DNA from: Flavobacterium album
Lineage (GTDB): Bacteria; Bacteroidota; Bacteroidia; Flavobacteriales; Flavobacteriaceae
Assembly: GCF_003096035.1 (NCBI RefSeq)
Contig: NZ_CP029186.1
Span: 3,696,001-3,760,000 of the forward strand
DNA length: 64,000 nt
Reading direction: 5' to 3'
Shown here: piece after piece, positions 16,512-25,071 of the stretch
How the letters are laid out: each line of letters begins with the position of its first letter
Numbering within the stretch: position 1 is the first letter of the stretch
Made by a program: the position numbers and the translations under genes
The notes under the pieces: generated by a model
What the model was told of the DNA's origin: nothing
Databases searched by the model: none
Seen by the model: only the letters and a program-made list of their open reading frames with translations

Positions 16512-18152
16512 ATGAAAAAGACATTAAAAACTTTAGGTACCTTCCTGATGCTGCTTTTCCTTGTGACGGGCTGCCAGGATGACGACACAAAATTCGGGGA
16601 TATCGTAGCCCCTACCAATCTGGCTTTTACCTACGATGTAGTAGGAAAATCGGATGAGTTCCCTAACGGTGACGGAAGCGGAAAAGTGGTATTGAGGGCA
16701 ACTGCCGATAATGCCATCAGCTTTAAATACATGATCCAGGGCGGCGGTGAGGCAACTGTAGCCGGTGGCGTATATCCTTATACGGTAACAGCACAGGGTG
16801 TGAACTCTTATGAAGTTGTGGTAATTGCTTACGGCAAAGGCGGGGTGGCTACAACGGCTTCTTTCATGATGGAAGATGTATTGCTTAACTTCCGGGATGA
16901 TGAGACTACGCAATTCCTTACAGGAGGCACTTCGAAAGTATGGTATATCGCTGCGGCAGAAGCAGGCCATCTTGGGGTAGGCCCGAATACTCCTGATGGC
17001 AACAACAACTGGCCATCGTATTATGCTGCTGCTCCTTTCGAGAAAGCAGGATCTGACGTGAGCAGCTGTTTTTACAATAATAAATTTACCTTTAGCCTTG
17101 ACGGCGAACAGATCAAATTTGAAAATGACAATGGCGGCGCTACTTTCTTTAACGCTTCCTATACAAGTGTAGGCGGCACCCCTCTTGGAGCGGACAACTG
17201 CCTTCCTTATGATGTTTCGGGAGTGAAAAACGTAACACTTGGGGCCGCTTCATCGTATGTATCCCCGGCAGCAAGTACAGGCACACAGTTTACCATTTCA
17301 AATAACGGCTTCTTAGGATATTACATAGGCAGCAATACTTATGAAGTCCTTAGCATTACAGCTACACGTATGCAGGTAAGGGTTGTTCAGGGCAACAATA
17401 CCGACCTTGCATGGTACCTTATCCTTACCACACAGCCTCCATATCCTGACGATGAGCCGGTTTATGACAACCTTGTATGGGAAGACCAGTTTAACGTTGA
17501 TGGCGCTCCGGATGCTTCTAAATGGACTATGGAAATAGGCAACAATAACGGCTGGGGCAATGGTGAAAAGCAATACTACAAAGCTGAAAATGCAGTAGTA
17601 TCGGGCGGTACGCTTAAAATAACGGCTAAAGCTGAGAACTTTGGAGGGCAGCAATATACTTCGGCCCGTATGAAGACCGAAAATAAATTTGAGTTTACCT
17701 ATGGTAAAGTTGTGGTAAGGGCGAAACTGCCAACGGGAAGCGGTACCTGGCCTGCCCTGTGGCTGCTGGGCGCTAACCAGGATGTTGTAGGATGGCCTGC
17801 ATGCGGCGAGATAGATATGATGGAGCATGTGGGTAACGAACCTAACAAGGTGAGCGGAACACTGCACTATCCGGGCCACTCAGCAGGTAATGCAGACTCT
17901 ACCACTACTACAGTAAACGGAGTGCAGGATGGTTTCCATACCTATTCGATCAACTGGAGCCCAAGCTTTATCCGTTTTTATGTTGACGACGTGGAATTCA
18001 AGACATTCCCGAACTCAGCCGCGGTACCTTTCAACCATGATTTCTTCCTGATATTCAACGTAGCAATGGGGGGTTCACTTGGAGGTACTATTGCCCCTGG
18101 CTTTACACAATCTTCTATGGAGATTGATTATGTACAGGTTTTCCAGGAATAA
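16512..18152 (+). CDS. GH16 endo-beta-1,3-glucanase (laminarinase-like), surface lipoprotein
   Basis: The 546-aa product starts at the ATG at 16512, just after the previous stop; longer readings overlap the PKD gene and lack a signal peptide. It has lipobox LVTGC followed by QDDD, a PKD-like N-terminal region, an approximately 200-aa middle domain, and a C-terminal GH16 domain (about 315-546). The catalytic motif E433-I-D435-M-M-E438 supplies nucleophile and acid/base. The GNGEKQYYKAENAVV start and GTWPALWLLGANQD stretch are typical of GH16 laminarinases. Met replaces the more usual Ile before Met-Glu, which should not affect catalysis. The acidic residues after Cys suggest display at the cell surface, where it would cut long glucan. 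Confidence 0.92.
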   Translation: MKKTLKTLGTFLMLLFLVTGCQDDDTKFGDIVAPTNLAFTYDVVGKSDEFPNGDGSGKVVLRATADNAISFKYMIQGGGEATVAGGVYPYTVTAQGVNSYEVVVIAYGKGGVATTASFMMEDVLLNFRDDETTQFLTGGTSKVWYIAAAEAGHLGVGPNTPDGNNNWPSYYAAAPFEKAGSDVSSCFYNNKFTFSLDGEQIKFENDNGGATFFNASYTSVGGTPLGADNCLPYDVSGVKNVTLGAASSYVSPAASTGTQFTISNNGFLGYYIGSNTYEVLSITATRMQVRVVQGNNTDLAWYLILTTQPPYPDDEPVYDNLVWEDQFNVDGAPDASKWTMEIGNNNGWGNGEKQYYKAENAVVSGGTLKITAKAENFGGQQYTSARMKTENKFEFTYGKVVVRAKLPTGSGTWPALWLLGANQDVVGWPACGEIDMMEHVGNEPNKVSGTLHYPGHSAGNADSTTTTVNGVQDGFHTYSINWSPSFIRFYVDDVEFKTFPNSAAVPFNHDFFLIFNVAMGGSLGGTIAPGFTQSSMEIDYVQVFQE

Positions 18153-18189
18153 ATTTTTAAAAAACATCTGTTCTAATTACCAATAGTAT

Positions 18190-18213
18190 GGAGGCCGGTT
18201 ACGGCCGGCCTCC
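18190..18213 (+). terminator. Strong GC-rich hairpin between the GH16 lipoprotein gene and the GH3 gene
   Basis: Perfect 9-bp arms GGAGGCCGG and CCGGCCTCC enclose a 6-base loop. Only a weak T tract follows, so this may be a partial terminator or an RNA-processing/stabilising hairpin that tunes expression of the downstream enzymes rather than a full stop. Confidence 0.6.
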
Positions 18214-18239
18214 TTACTTATTGGATTCAAAAAATTATA

Positions 18240-20549
18240 ATGAAATATAATTTACCTAAATACGCCTGGGTGGCCCTGCTTGCAATTGCGCTGGGATGCG
18301 GCTCCACCAAACAAAATGTTGCCTCTGTAAAACAGGAGCTTGCTATAGACCGTAAAGTCGACTCGGTACTGAACCTTATGACCCTTGAAGAAAAAGTGGG
18401 CCAGATGAACCAGTACAACGGCTTTTGGGATGTAACCGGGCCTGCACCCAAAGATGGTGTTGCAGCCGATAAATATGAGCACCTTAAAAAAGGATGGGTA
18501 GGCTCCATGCTGAATGTAAAGGGCGTAAAAGACGTAAAAGCATTACAAAAAATTGCCGTAGAGCAAACCAGGCTGGGAATACCGGTGATATTTGGCTACG
18601 ACGTTATCCACGGATATAAGACTATAAGCCCCATACCGCTTGCCGAAGCAGCAAGCTGGGATATGGAGGCCATAGAAAAATCGGCAGGGATAGCTGCCGC
18701 CGAAGCAGCTGCTTCGGGACTGAACTGGACATTTGCCCCTATGGTAGATGTATCCAGGGATGCACGCTGGGGCCGCGTTATGGAAGGCGCGGGCGAAGAC
18801 CCATACCTTGGCAGCCGAATAGCTGTTGCTAGGGTACAGGGCTTTCAGGGAGACCTTGGCGAATTTAACCTTGCTGCCTGCGTAAAGCACTTTGCAGGGT
18901 ACTCTTTTGCCGAATCCGGCAAAGATTATAACACGGTAGATATAAGCAATAACACGCTTCACAATATAGTATTGCCGCCTTTTAAGGCTGCTTCTGATGC
19001 CGGTGCGCTCACGTTCATGAACTCGTTTAATGAGCTTGAAGGTATACCTGCTACCGCAAACGCCTACCTACAGCGCGATATTCTTAAAAAAGCCTGGAAC
19101 TTTAAAGGCTTTGTAGTGTCGGACTGGGGCTCTATGGGCGAAATGATGGCTCATGGCTATGCGAAAGACCTAAAGCATGCCGCTGAGCTTGCCGCAAACG
19201 CAGGCAGCGACATGGATATGGAGTCGCACGGCTATGTACAGCACCTTGTGGCACTTGTAAAAGAAGGCAAGGTATCTGAAGCAAATATAAACGACGCGGT
19301 TCGCCGTATTTTAAGGGTTAAGTTCGAGCTTGGCTTGTTTGACGATCCGTACAAGTATTGTAACGAAGCCCGCGAGCAGCAAACCATCGGAAAAAAAGAA
19401 TTCCACGATGGTGTGCTTGATATGGCTAAAAAATCGATTGTACTTTTAAAGAACGACAACAAAAAACTACTGCCACTTAAAAAACAGGGGCAGAAAATAG
19501 CCGTGATCGGTGCATTGGCAAACGACAAGACCAGCCCGCTTGGAAGCTGGAGGATAGGCGCTGATGATAACACAGCCGTATCGGTAATGGAAGGAATGAA
19601 GGCCTACAAAGGCAACCAGCTGGTATATGCCAAAGGCGCGGACGTAGCTTTGGGTGACCCTAAATTTATTGTAGAAACAAAGATCAATATGACCGACAAA
19701 AGCGGGTTTGGTGAAGCTGTAAACGCTGCTAAAGCTGCCGATGTAGTGGTTATGGTACTGGGCGAGCACGGACTGCAGACAGGCGAAGGCCGCAGCCGCA
19801 GCGAGCTGGGATTACCAGGCGTACAGCAGGAGTTACTGGAAGAGGTATATAAAGCCAACCCAAACATTGTTTTGGTACTGACCAACGGAAGGCCGCTGGC
19901 ATTGCCTTGGGCTGCACAAAACATCCCTGCAATCGTTGAGGCATGGCACCTTGGTACTGAAAGCGGAAATGCCATAGCGCAGGTGCTTTATGGTGATTAT
20001 AACCCAAGCGGAAAGCTCCCAATGAGCTTCCCGAGGAGCGTTGGCCAGATGCCGTTATATTACAATCACAAAGCTACAGGAAGGCCGGGCAACGGGCAGC
20101 CTACCGAGAGTGTTTTCTGGTCGCATTATATCGATCAGAGTACGTCTCCCCTCTACCCTTTCGGGCACGGTTTGAGCTATTCTAAATTTGAATATTCCAA
20201 CCTGAAGCTGAGCAGTCCTTCCTTCTCTGAAAAAGGGCGTATAACAGTTACATTCGATGTTAAAAATAACAGCAATGTTGATGGCAAAGAGGTAGCACAG
20301 TTATATATAAGAGACCTTATCGGGTCGGTTACGCGCCCTGTAAAGGAGCTGAAAGGCTTTGAACTTTTGGAGATAAAAGCAGGCCAGACAAAAACCGTTA
20401 CCTTCACCATAGACGAAAAAACTATAGAATTTTATACTGACAACGGGAAGTGGGAAGCTGAACACGGCGACTTCATTGTGTTCGTGGGCGGAAGCTCCGA
20501 AACGAGCCTAGAAACAGGATTTACTTACGGAAAAGAAGCAAAACCATGA
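18240..20549 (+). CDS. bglX: GH3 beta-glucosidase (BglX-like), lipoprotein
   Basis: The 769-aa product is a lipoprotein (lipobox IALGC, Cys20, then GSTKQ with no acidic residues, so a periplasm-facing location is predicted). It has the full GH3 architecture: N-terminal TIM barrel with K-H-F-A-G-Y and the nucleophile Asp295 in KGFVVSDWGSM, an alpha/beta sandwich domain with GEHGLQTGEGRSRSELGLPG, and a C-terminal fibronectin-III-like domain (about 660-760). It would release glucose from the ends of beta-glucan oligosaccharides. It overlaps the downstream GH16 gene by 4 bases (ATGA), implying translational coupling. Confidence 0.95.
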   Translation: MKYNLPKYAWVALLAIALGCGSTKQNVASVKQELAIDRKVDSVLNLMTLEEKVGQMNQYNGFWDVTGPAPKDGVAADKYEHLKKGWVGSMLNVKGVKDVKALQKIAVEQTRLGIPVIFGYDVIHGYKTISPIPLAEAASWDMEAIEKSAGIAAAEAAASGLNWTFAPMVDVSRDARWGRVMEGAGEDPYLGSRIAVARVQGFQGDLGEFNLAACVKHFAGYSFAESGKDYNTVDISNNTLHNIVLPPFKAASDAGALTFMNSFNELEGIPATANAYLQRDILKKAWNFKGFVVSDWGSMGEMMAHGYAKDLKHAAELAANAGSDMDMESHGYVQHLVALVKEGKVSEANINDAVRRILRVKFELGLFDDPYKYCNEAREQQTIGKKEFHDGVLDMAKKSIVLLKNDNKKLLPLKKQGQKIAVIGALANDKTSPLGSWRIGADDNTAVSVMEGMKAYKGNQLVYAKGADVALGDPKFIVETKINMTDKSGFGEAVNAAKAADVVVMVLGEHGLQTGEGRSRSELGLPGVQQELLEEVYKANPNIVLVLTNGRPLALPWAAQNIPAIVEAWHLGTESGNAIAQVLYGDYNPSGKLPMSFPRSVGQMPLYYNHKATGRPGNGQPTESVFWSHYIDQSTSPLYPFGHGLSYSKFEYSNLKLSSPSFSEKGRITVTFDVKNNSNVDGKEVAQLYIRDLIGSVTRPVKELKGFELLEIKAGQTKTVTFTIDEKTIEFYTDNGKWEAEHGDFIVFVGGSSETSLETGFTYGKEAKP

Positions 20550-21313
20550 GAAAGATAACAATGGCGCTGGTACTGCTTGCAGCGATCTCTGCTTCGGCAC
20601 AGGTAAAAAAAGGCAAGCTGGTATGGGAAGAGAACTTTAACGGCAAAAAACTTAATGAAAAAGCATGGAACTTTGAGCTTGGCGACGGGTGCCCCAACGT
20701 TTGTGGATGGGGCAACAACGAGCGCCAGCTCTACACCAAAGACAACCACAAGGTTGAGAACGGCTTCCTGACCATCACCGCAAAAAAGGATGGCGACAAA
20801 TACACCTCGACCCGTATAACCACTGCAGGCAAAAAAGAATTTAAATACGGGTACATAGAGGCACGTGCCAAGATACCTACAGGACACGGTATATGGCCGG
20901 CATTCTGGATGCTGGGTTCCAACATCGGGCAAAAGGGATGGCCATTGGCAGGCGAAATAGATATTTTAGAATATATTGGCCGTGAGCCGGATATGGCCTA
21001 CACTACCCTTCATTTCCAGGATCGCCATGGCGATAATGCCTATGGGCACAAAACCCCTATGCCGGAAATTGAAGAAGGTTTCCATAATTATGCCATACAA
21101 TGGACGCCGGAAAAGATCGATTTCCTCGTAGACGAAAAAGTATTTTTCTCCTACGCTCCGGAAAATAAAAACGAGGCAAACTGGCCTTATAACCAGCCTT
21201 TCTATATTATTTTGAATGTAGCTGTTGGCGGGAACTTTGGCGGCCCGGATGTAGATGACAGTATATTCCCTCAGGAATTTGTTATCGATTATGTAAAAGT
21301 CTATTCCAACTAA
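20546..21313 (+). CDS. GH16 beta-glucanase (laminarinase-like), periplasmic
   Basis: The 255-aa product has a classical signal peptide (A-S-A-Q cleavage near residue 19) and a single GH16 domain. The catalytic motif is E137-I-D139-I-L-E142; GIWPAFWMLGSNIG and NERQLYTKDN are typical of beta-1,3-glucanases. With no lipobox and no T9SS tail it should be soluble in the periplasm, unlike the lipoprotein GH16 of the same operon. Its start overlaps the GH3 stop (ATGA). It is the last gene of the PUL and is followed by a terminator. Confidence 0.94.
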   Translation: MRKITMALVLLAAISASAQVKKGKLVWEENFNGKKLNEKAWNFELGDGCPNVCGWGNNERQLYTKDNHKVENGFLTITAKKDGDKYTSTRITTAGKKEFKYGYIEARAKIPTGHGIWPAFWMLGSNIGQKGWPLAGEIDILEYIGREPDMAYTTLHFQDRHGDNAYGHKTPMPEIEEGFHNYAIQWTPEKIDFLVDEKVFFSYAPENKNEANWPYNQPFYIILNVAVGGNFGGPDVDDSIFPQEFVIDYVKVYSN

Positions 21314-21347
21314 AATTTTGATTTCAGTTAGTTTTCTTTGAAAAATG

Positions 21348-21375
21348 GGCCGCTTTTAGAAGTGGCCTTTTTCTT
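21348..21375 (+). terminator. Rho-independent terminator ending the PUL operon
   Basis: Arms GGCCGCTT and AAGTGGCC (one G-U pair) with a 4-base loop are followed by CTTTTTCTTTT. Confidence 0.8.
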
Positions 21376-21387
21376 TTATGAAAAACA

Positions 21388-21705
21388 TTAACGAAAAGAA
21401 TAGGAAGCAAATACGGTCACTACAGATAGTAACGTCAGCCATAAGAATGCCTTGGTCAGCAATCCCGTTCTTGTCCTGAAGTCGACCGACTTGCTGAAAA
21501 GGAAGTTTACCAGGAAAAGAAATACAAGGAATACGACCAGTATAATTTCATTGAAAGCTATCCTGCCCAACACAAACCTCCAGAAATTATCAAGCTGTGA
21601 CTGCAGCTGTTCCTTCCCCCCCAGATGAAATAGTGAAGTAAATATAAGCAGGATACCTACACAAATAAAGTACGTGTAGTTGATAATATAGAAGATTTGT
21701 TTCAT
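21388..21705 (-). CDS. Small three-helix membrane protein, unknown function
   Basis: The 105-aa product has three hydrophobic helices (about 7-26, 48-69 and 84-102) joined by polar loops. I do not recognise a family. Its start overlaps the stop of the upstream immunity-like gene by 4 bases, so the two are almost certainly translated together. The pairing suggests an accessory or immunity-type unit, but no toxin gene is adjacent. Confidence 0.6.
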   Translation of the reverse strand: MKQIFYIINYTYFICVGILLIFTSLFHLGGKEQLQSQLDNFWRFVLGRIAFNEIILVVFLVFLFLVNFLFSKSVDFRTRTGLLTKAFLWLTLLSVVTVFASYSFR

Positions 21706-22046
21706 TGATTTAAGATTAATTCATCAAACCATACATCTTCATATCCTTTGTCGTCAATTAAAAACCTATAACCTGGGGGCAGCGCCAAATATTTTATTAT
21801 TAGTGGACATTTATCTTTTAAATGACTAATATGAAGAGGAGAGAAAAAATTAGGATCATTCGAAAATGCTTTCCCTCCCCAAATGTACCAACCAGAGGTA
21901 TCACCTTCAATCTCATGACGAAGACCATTTATTGGCATTTCTCCCTGCATTGCAGATTCTGAAATTCCAATCTTAAAATTATTTGGACTAGGAATATGGT
22001 CTGCAAAATATTTTTTACAAATATCTAATTGAGTTAGGTCATCCAT
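21702..22046 (-). CDS. Imm33/DUF2185-like protein, possible immunity protein
   Basis: The 114-aa cytoplasmic product contains D-T-S-G-W-Y-I-W-G-G, FFSPLHISHL, C-P-L-I-I-K-Y-L-A-L-P-P-G-Y-R-F-L-I and Y-E-D-V-W-F-D blocks. From memory these resemble the DUF2185/Imm33 group, which includes immunity proteins of polymorphic toxin systems. No toxin is visible nearby, so it could be an orphan immunity gene. The local sequence looks more AT-rich than its neighbours, in keeping with transfer. The family call is tentative. Confidence 0.5.
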   Translation of the reverse strand: MDDLTQLDICKKYFADHIPSPNNFKIGISESAMQGEMPINGLRHEIEGDTSGWYIWGGKAFSNDPNFFSPLHISHLKDKCPLIIKYLALPPGYRFLIDDKGYEDVWFDELILNQ

Positions 22047-22047
22047 A

Positions 22048-22461
22048 TTAATGCGGCAGCTTGTTCTTTATCAGGCCATATAAGTATGTTCCTAAAAGCG
22101 ATCCAAGCAGCACGACACCTATTCCCCAGAACCCCGCTCCTATCAAAATAAAGATCGGTCCCGGACAAGTGCCTACAAGCCCCCACCCAAGGCCAAAGAG
22201 CGTACCGCCAACTATGTAGCGTGTAAAGCCTTTTTCTTTATCGGCAATAATAATGGGCTGCCCGCTGATATCTTTCAGGTTACGGCGCTTTATAACCTGA
22301 ACGCCTATCACGCCCGTTACCACAGCTACACCAATGATACCAAACATGTGGAACGACTGGAAATGGAACATTTCGTAAATGCGGTACCACGATACGGCTT
22401 CCGATTTTGTAAGTACGATACCGAACACCAGGCCTACCAGCAGGAATTTTATAAATTTCAT
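22048..22461 (-). CDS. YeeE/YedE (DUF6691) sulfur-transport membrane protein, C-terminal half subunit
   Basis: The 137-aa product starts at the ATG at 22461; longer readings run into the upstream gene and add unlikely sequence. It has four hydrophobic segments and the G-G-T-L-F-G-L-G-W-G-L-V-G-T-C-P-G-P motif, the conserved Cys-containing pore signature of the YeeE/YedE (thiosulfate/sulfur transport) family. It forms a two-gene unit with the partner half 7 bases upstream, the split arrangement common in Bacteroidota. Confidence 0.85.
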   Translation of the reverse strand: MKFIKFLLVGLVFGIVLTKSEAVSWYRIYEMFHFQSFHMFGIIGVAVVTGVIGVQVIKRRNLKDISGQPIIIADKEKGFTRYIVGGTLFGLGWGLVGTCPGPIFILIGAGFWGIGVVLLGSLLGTYLYGLIKNKLPH

Positions 22462-22468
22462 GGTACTT

Positions 22469-23029
22469 TTAATTAAAGATAAGCGGTAATAACAGCCACG
22501 ACATAATGAGGCCGCCAATGAAAAATCCGATAACAGCAATAAGCGAAGGCAGCTGCAGGCTGCTAAGCCCCGTAATGGCGTGGCCGGATGTACAGCCTCC
22601 CGCATAACGCGTGCCGAAGCCTACCAAAAGACCACCAAGCAATAGTATCCCGAGGATTTTTGGCGACTGCAATGCCTCGATGCTTGTAAGCGTATCTGGA
22701 AGCAGTTTGCCGTCGGGCTGGTCGATATGCATCTGCTGCAGTTCGGTCACTGTCTTAGGGTTCAGGTTAACACCCGATCCGTCACTCATATACGTTACAG
22801 CAAGCCAGCCCCCGATCATGGCGCCAAGCACCACTACAAGGTTCCAGCGCTGGGCTTTCCAGTCAAACCTGAAAAATTCAGATGTCTTGCCGGCACCGAC
22901 CATGGAACACATAGTGCGGAGGTTGGACGACATACCGAAAGTTTTGCCGAAATAAATCAGCGACAGCATAACCATCCCAATTATGAAGCCCGATATGTAC
23001 CAGGGCCACGTTCCGTAAAAGCTATACAT
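22469..23029 (-). CDS. YeeE/YedE family sulfur-transport membrane protein, N-terminal half subunit
   Basis: The 186-aa product has about five hydrophobic helices and the second pore signature G-F-G-T-R-Y-A-G-G-C-T-S-G-H-A-I-T-G. In single-chain homologues such as YeeE/TsuA the two Cys-containing halves form the thiosulfate channel; here they are separate genes. The start M-Y-S-F-Y-G-T-W-P-W is typical of this family. No rhodanese or persulfide dioxygenase gene is adjacent, so the sulfur source is unknown. Confidence 0.85.
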   Translation of the reverse strand: MYSFYGTWPWYISGFIIGMVMLSLIYFGKTFGMSSNLRTMCSMVGAGKTSEFFRFDWKAQRWNLVVVLGAMIGGWLAVTYMSDGSGVNLNPKTVTELQQMHIDQPDGKLLPDTLTSIEALQSPKILGILLLGGLLVGFGTRYAGGCTSGHAITGLSSLQLPSLIAVIGFFIGGLIMSWLLLPLIFN

Positions 23030-23121
23030 AGTTGAATATTGTTTATTTTATTGATTATCGGCTAATGTTGGTGGTACAAAAATAGGAATTTATATGGCAT
23101 CCCCAACCCCATAAAAAGGCA

Positions 23122-23155
23122 TAAAAAAACAGCTCCCATTTCCGGAAGCTGCCTG
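23122..23155 (-). terminator. Rho-independent terminator after the 171-aa lipoprotein gene
   Basis: On the minus strand CAGCTTCC and GGAGCTG form the arms (one unpaired base) and are followed by seven T residues. Confidence 0.75.
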
Positions 23156-23185
23156 TATATTCATTCAATAGGATTGAGCGGATCC

Positions 23186-23701
23186 TTATCTTTTCTCAAT
23201 CTGGACATCAGAACCATTTTGCGCGCTTATCGCACTCATTACAGCATCAAAGTCATTCGTATTAACCGTTTGTGAGAAGTAGCCCGGTACGATAGCTACC
23301 CTGAATACCTGATTAAGGGAGAAATCCTGCCTTGTTAACGGATCAAAATCGGCTTCCAGGTAAATAGTAATATCATCCTGTGAGAAATCGAAGAAATATT
23401 TAAGGTTCTCTTCGTTTGCAGTACCTGCATTAAAAGTATACGATGTCGGTACCGGTTCCCATATATCTTTTCCGTTTGAAGTTGATCCGGAAAGCCTGTA
23501 CAGCAAAATTACATCAGAAGAATAGATGGATGGATTTAAAGGCACTGTTACCCTGAAATTTCCGGTAGCTGTAAAGTTTACATTATCAACCTCAAATACT
23601 TCGCTGATCGTGTCGTTATCTACCCTGTCATCATTATTAGTACAGCTTGTAAAGGCAAGTGTCCCGATTACAGTAGTAAGGAGTAAAAATATCTTTTTCA
23701 T
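23186..23701 (-). CDS. Hypothetical lipoprotein
   Basis: The 171-aa product has a lipoprotein signal (lipobox L-A-F-T-S-C) followed by TNNDDRVDND, with only weak likeness to the surface-export signal. The mature part is beta-rich, with F-R-V-T-V-P-L-N-P, VILLYRLSG and W-E-P-V-P-T-S-Y-T-F, and ends with a short basic tail. I recognise this as a recurrent small Bacteroidota lipoprotein type but know of no function. It is a single gene with its own terminator. Confidence 0.65.
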   Translation of the reverse strand: MKKIFLLLTTVIGTLAFTSCTNNDDRVDNDTISEVFEVDNVNFTATGNFRVTVPLNPSIYSSDVILLYRLSGSTSNGKDIWEPVPTSYTFNAGTANEENLKYFFDFSQDDITIYLEADFDPLTRQDFSLNQVFRVAIVPGYFSQTVNTNDFDAVMSAISAQNGSDVQIEKR

Positions 23702-23815
23702 AATTTAAATTTATTAATGTTATTTTATTGTCTAAAAGTAGCGTTTCAAAAATTGAACCAAAAATTTAAATTGGTAAAAAAATATTAAACTTTTTTTGAA
23801 TACCTTTATCCTGCA

Positions 23816-24367
23816 ATGGAAACGAACCCTAAACTTTACATGGTTTTACTGGGCTGCACGCCAAAAGGCAGGCTCACGGAACAGCACGATATATTTTTTG
23901 GAATCGGAAAATCCGTTTTGGAGCTTAAGCGTGAAATGTATGGCTTTTGGCCCGATGGCGGTCAGCTGCACGTGGATTGCTGGCGCGAAGTCACGCAGGT
24001 TGACGGTTATAGCATCACTATTGTCCCGAAAGAAGATGCCGATACCCCGGAGAAACTTTTCTTCCTGAACCTTGGCGGCTACCGCCCGGGGGAATTCGAG
24101 GAATACCATTACAAAATGCTCGCGGTCGCCCCTACTATGGGTAAGGCCATAAAGGCATCCAAAAAGACGGCTTTCTATAAAGAATGGGGCTTTAAAGGCG
24201 CCGAATCGCACGTAGACGAAAAGTATGCCCTTGATGTTGACGACATGCATAAAGTGGAAGACTTATTTTCCGATGAATTAAAAGCCCGTTACAGCATCAG
24301 GATCGAAAAAAAAGAAGGCGCTGAAGATGAGCTGCATATCGGGTACCTGAAACTCGGCAAACGTTAA
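23816..24367 (+). CDS. DUF1543 domain protein
   Basis: The 183-aa cytoplasmic product opens with L-Y-M-V-L-L-G-C-T-P-K-G-R and R-E-M-Y-G-F-W-P-D-G-G-Q-L-H-V-D, and contains FFLNLGGYRPGEFEEYH. These are hallmarks of DUF1543 proteins. A second diverged half (KAFFK-like, then GAESHVDEKYALDVDD) repeats the pattern. No biochemical role is known. A TACCTTTA stretch about 15 bases upstream is close to the -7 consensus. Confidence 0.75.
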   Translation: METNPKLYMVLLGCTPKGRLTEQHDIFFGIGKSVLELKREMYGFWPDGGQLHVDCWREVTQVDGYSITIVPKEDADTPEKLFFLNLGGYRPGEFEEYHYKMLAVAPTMGKAIKASKKTAFYKEWGFKGAESHVDEKYALDVDDMHKVEDLFSDELKARYSIRIEKKEGAEDELHIGYLKLGKR

Positions 24368-24466
24368 GCCCTCCCCCCGCTGATAATTTTTCATAATTAT
24401 TTACCGTGCAATATTACGCTTACAGCCTTTTTCGGTTATATTTAGCTTTTAAATATAAATCCTACC

Positions 24467-25069
24467 ATGGCGAACAGAAGCTACATTTATGGCCTGAAGA
24501 ATGGGCGCTACACCAGTATTGGCGAATATCCTTATTTTATACCATATGCATTTAAAGTGCTTGCGGGCTTTGACCCTGAGCCTATAGAGTCAGCACTATT
24601 CGACCCAAAAGTAGGGATAAAGGCCGATTTTGCAAAAGGGAAAAAAGCCCTTTATTTTATCCTTGACTTTCTATCGGCTACAAAACAGATGGCCGATCGT
24701 GACGAGTTTGATGCGTTTGTAGCAGAAACAAAAGCTTTCCTCGACCCTATTGATGCCGAACATATCATTTTGGAAAACGGTGAGATATACAGCCTCTATA
24801 CCGATGATAACGGTGAATATCTCTCGGCGGAAGGTCTTGAGGCTGCGAACGTGACCGAGTGCAAGACCTGCTTTTTCAGGGGTGAGGAAATCGACGTTAT
24901 CAGGCAATATAATATTCAGCCTTCACAGTTATTCAACCTTGACAATGAAACCCTGAAAGACATTTTAGCGTCTGTCATCATACTTAAAGACGAATGGAAG
25001 AAAAGGCTGGCAGAAGGATGTTGGCGCGATGTGCTGTATTTTCAATTTAATTATAAAGACCAACAATAA
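24467..25069 (+). CDS. Hypothetical protein, first gene of a three-gene accessory cluster
   Basis: The 200-aa soluble product begins M-A-N-R-S-Y-I-Y-G and has no signal peptide or transmembrane helix. It is acidic, with alternating helical stretches and a Y-S-L-Y-T-D-D-N-G-E-Y block; two cysteines sit in E-C-K-T-C-F. I do not recognise a characterised family. It is followed after 2 bases by the next gene and the three genes look like one transcription unit. The make-up is like that of immunity or DUF4274-type accessory loci. Confidence 0.65.
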   Translation: MANRSYIYGLKNGRYTSIGEYPYFIPYAFKVLAGFDPEPIESALFDPKVGIKADFAKGKKALYFILDFLSATKQMADRDEFDAFVAETKAFLDPIDAEHIILENGEIYSLYTDDNGEYLSAEGLEAANVTECKTCFFRGEEIDVIRQYNIQPSQLFNLDNETLKDILASVIILKDEWKKRLAEGCWRDVLYFQFNYKDQQ

Positions 25070-25071
25070 AA

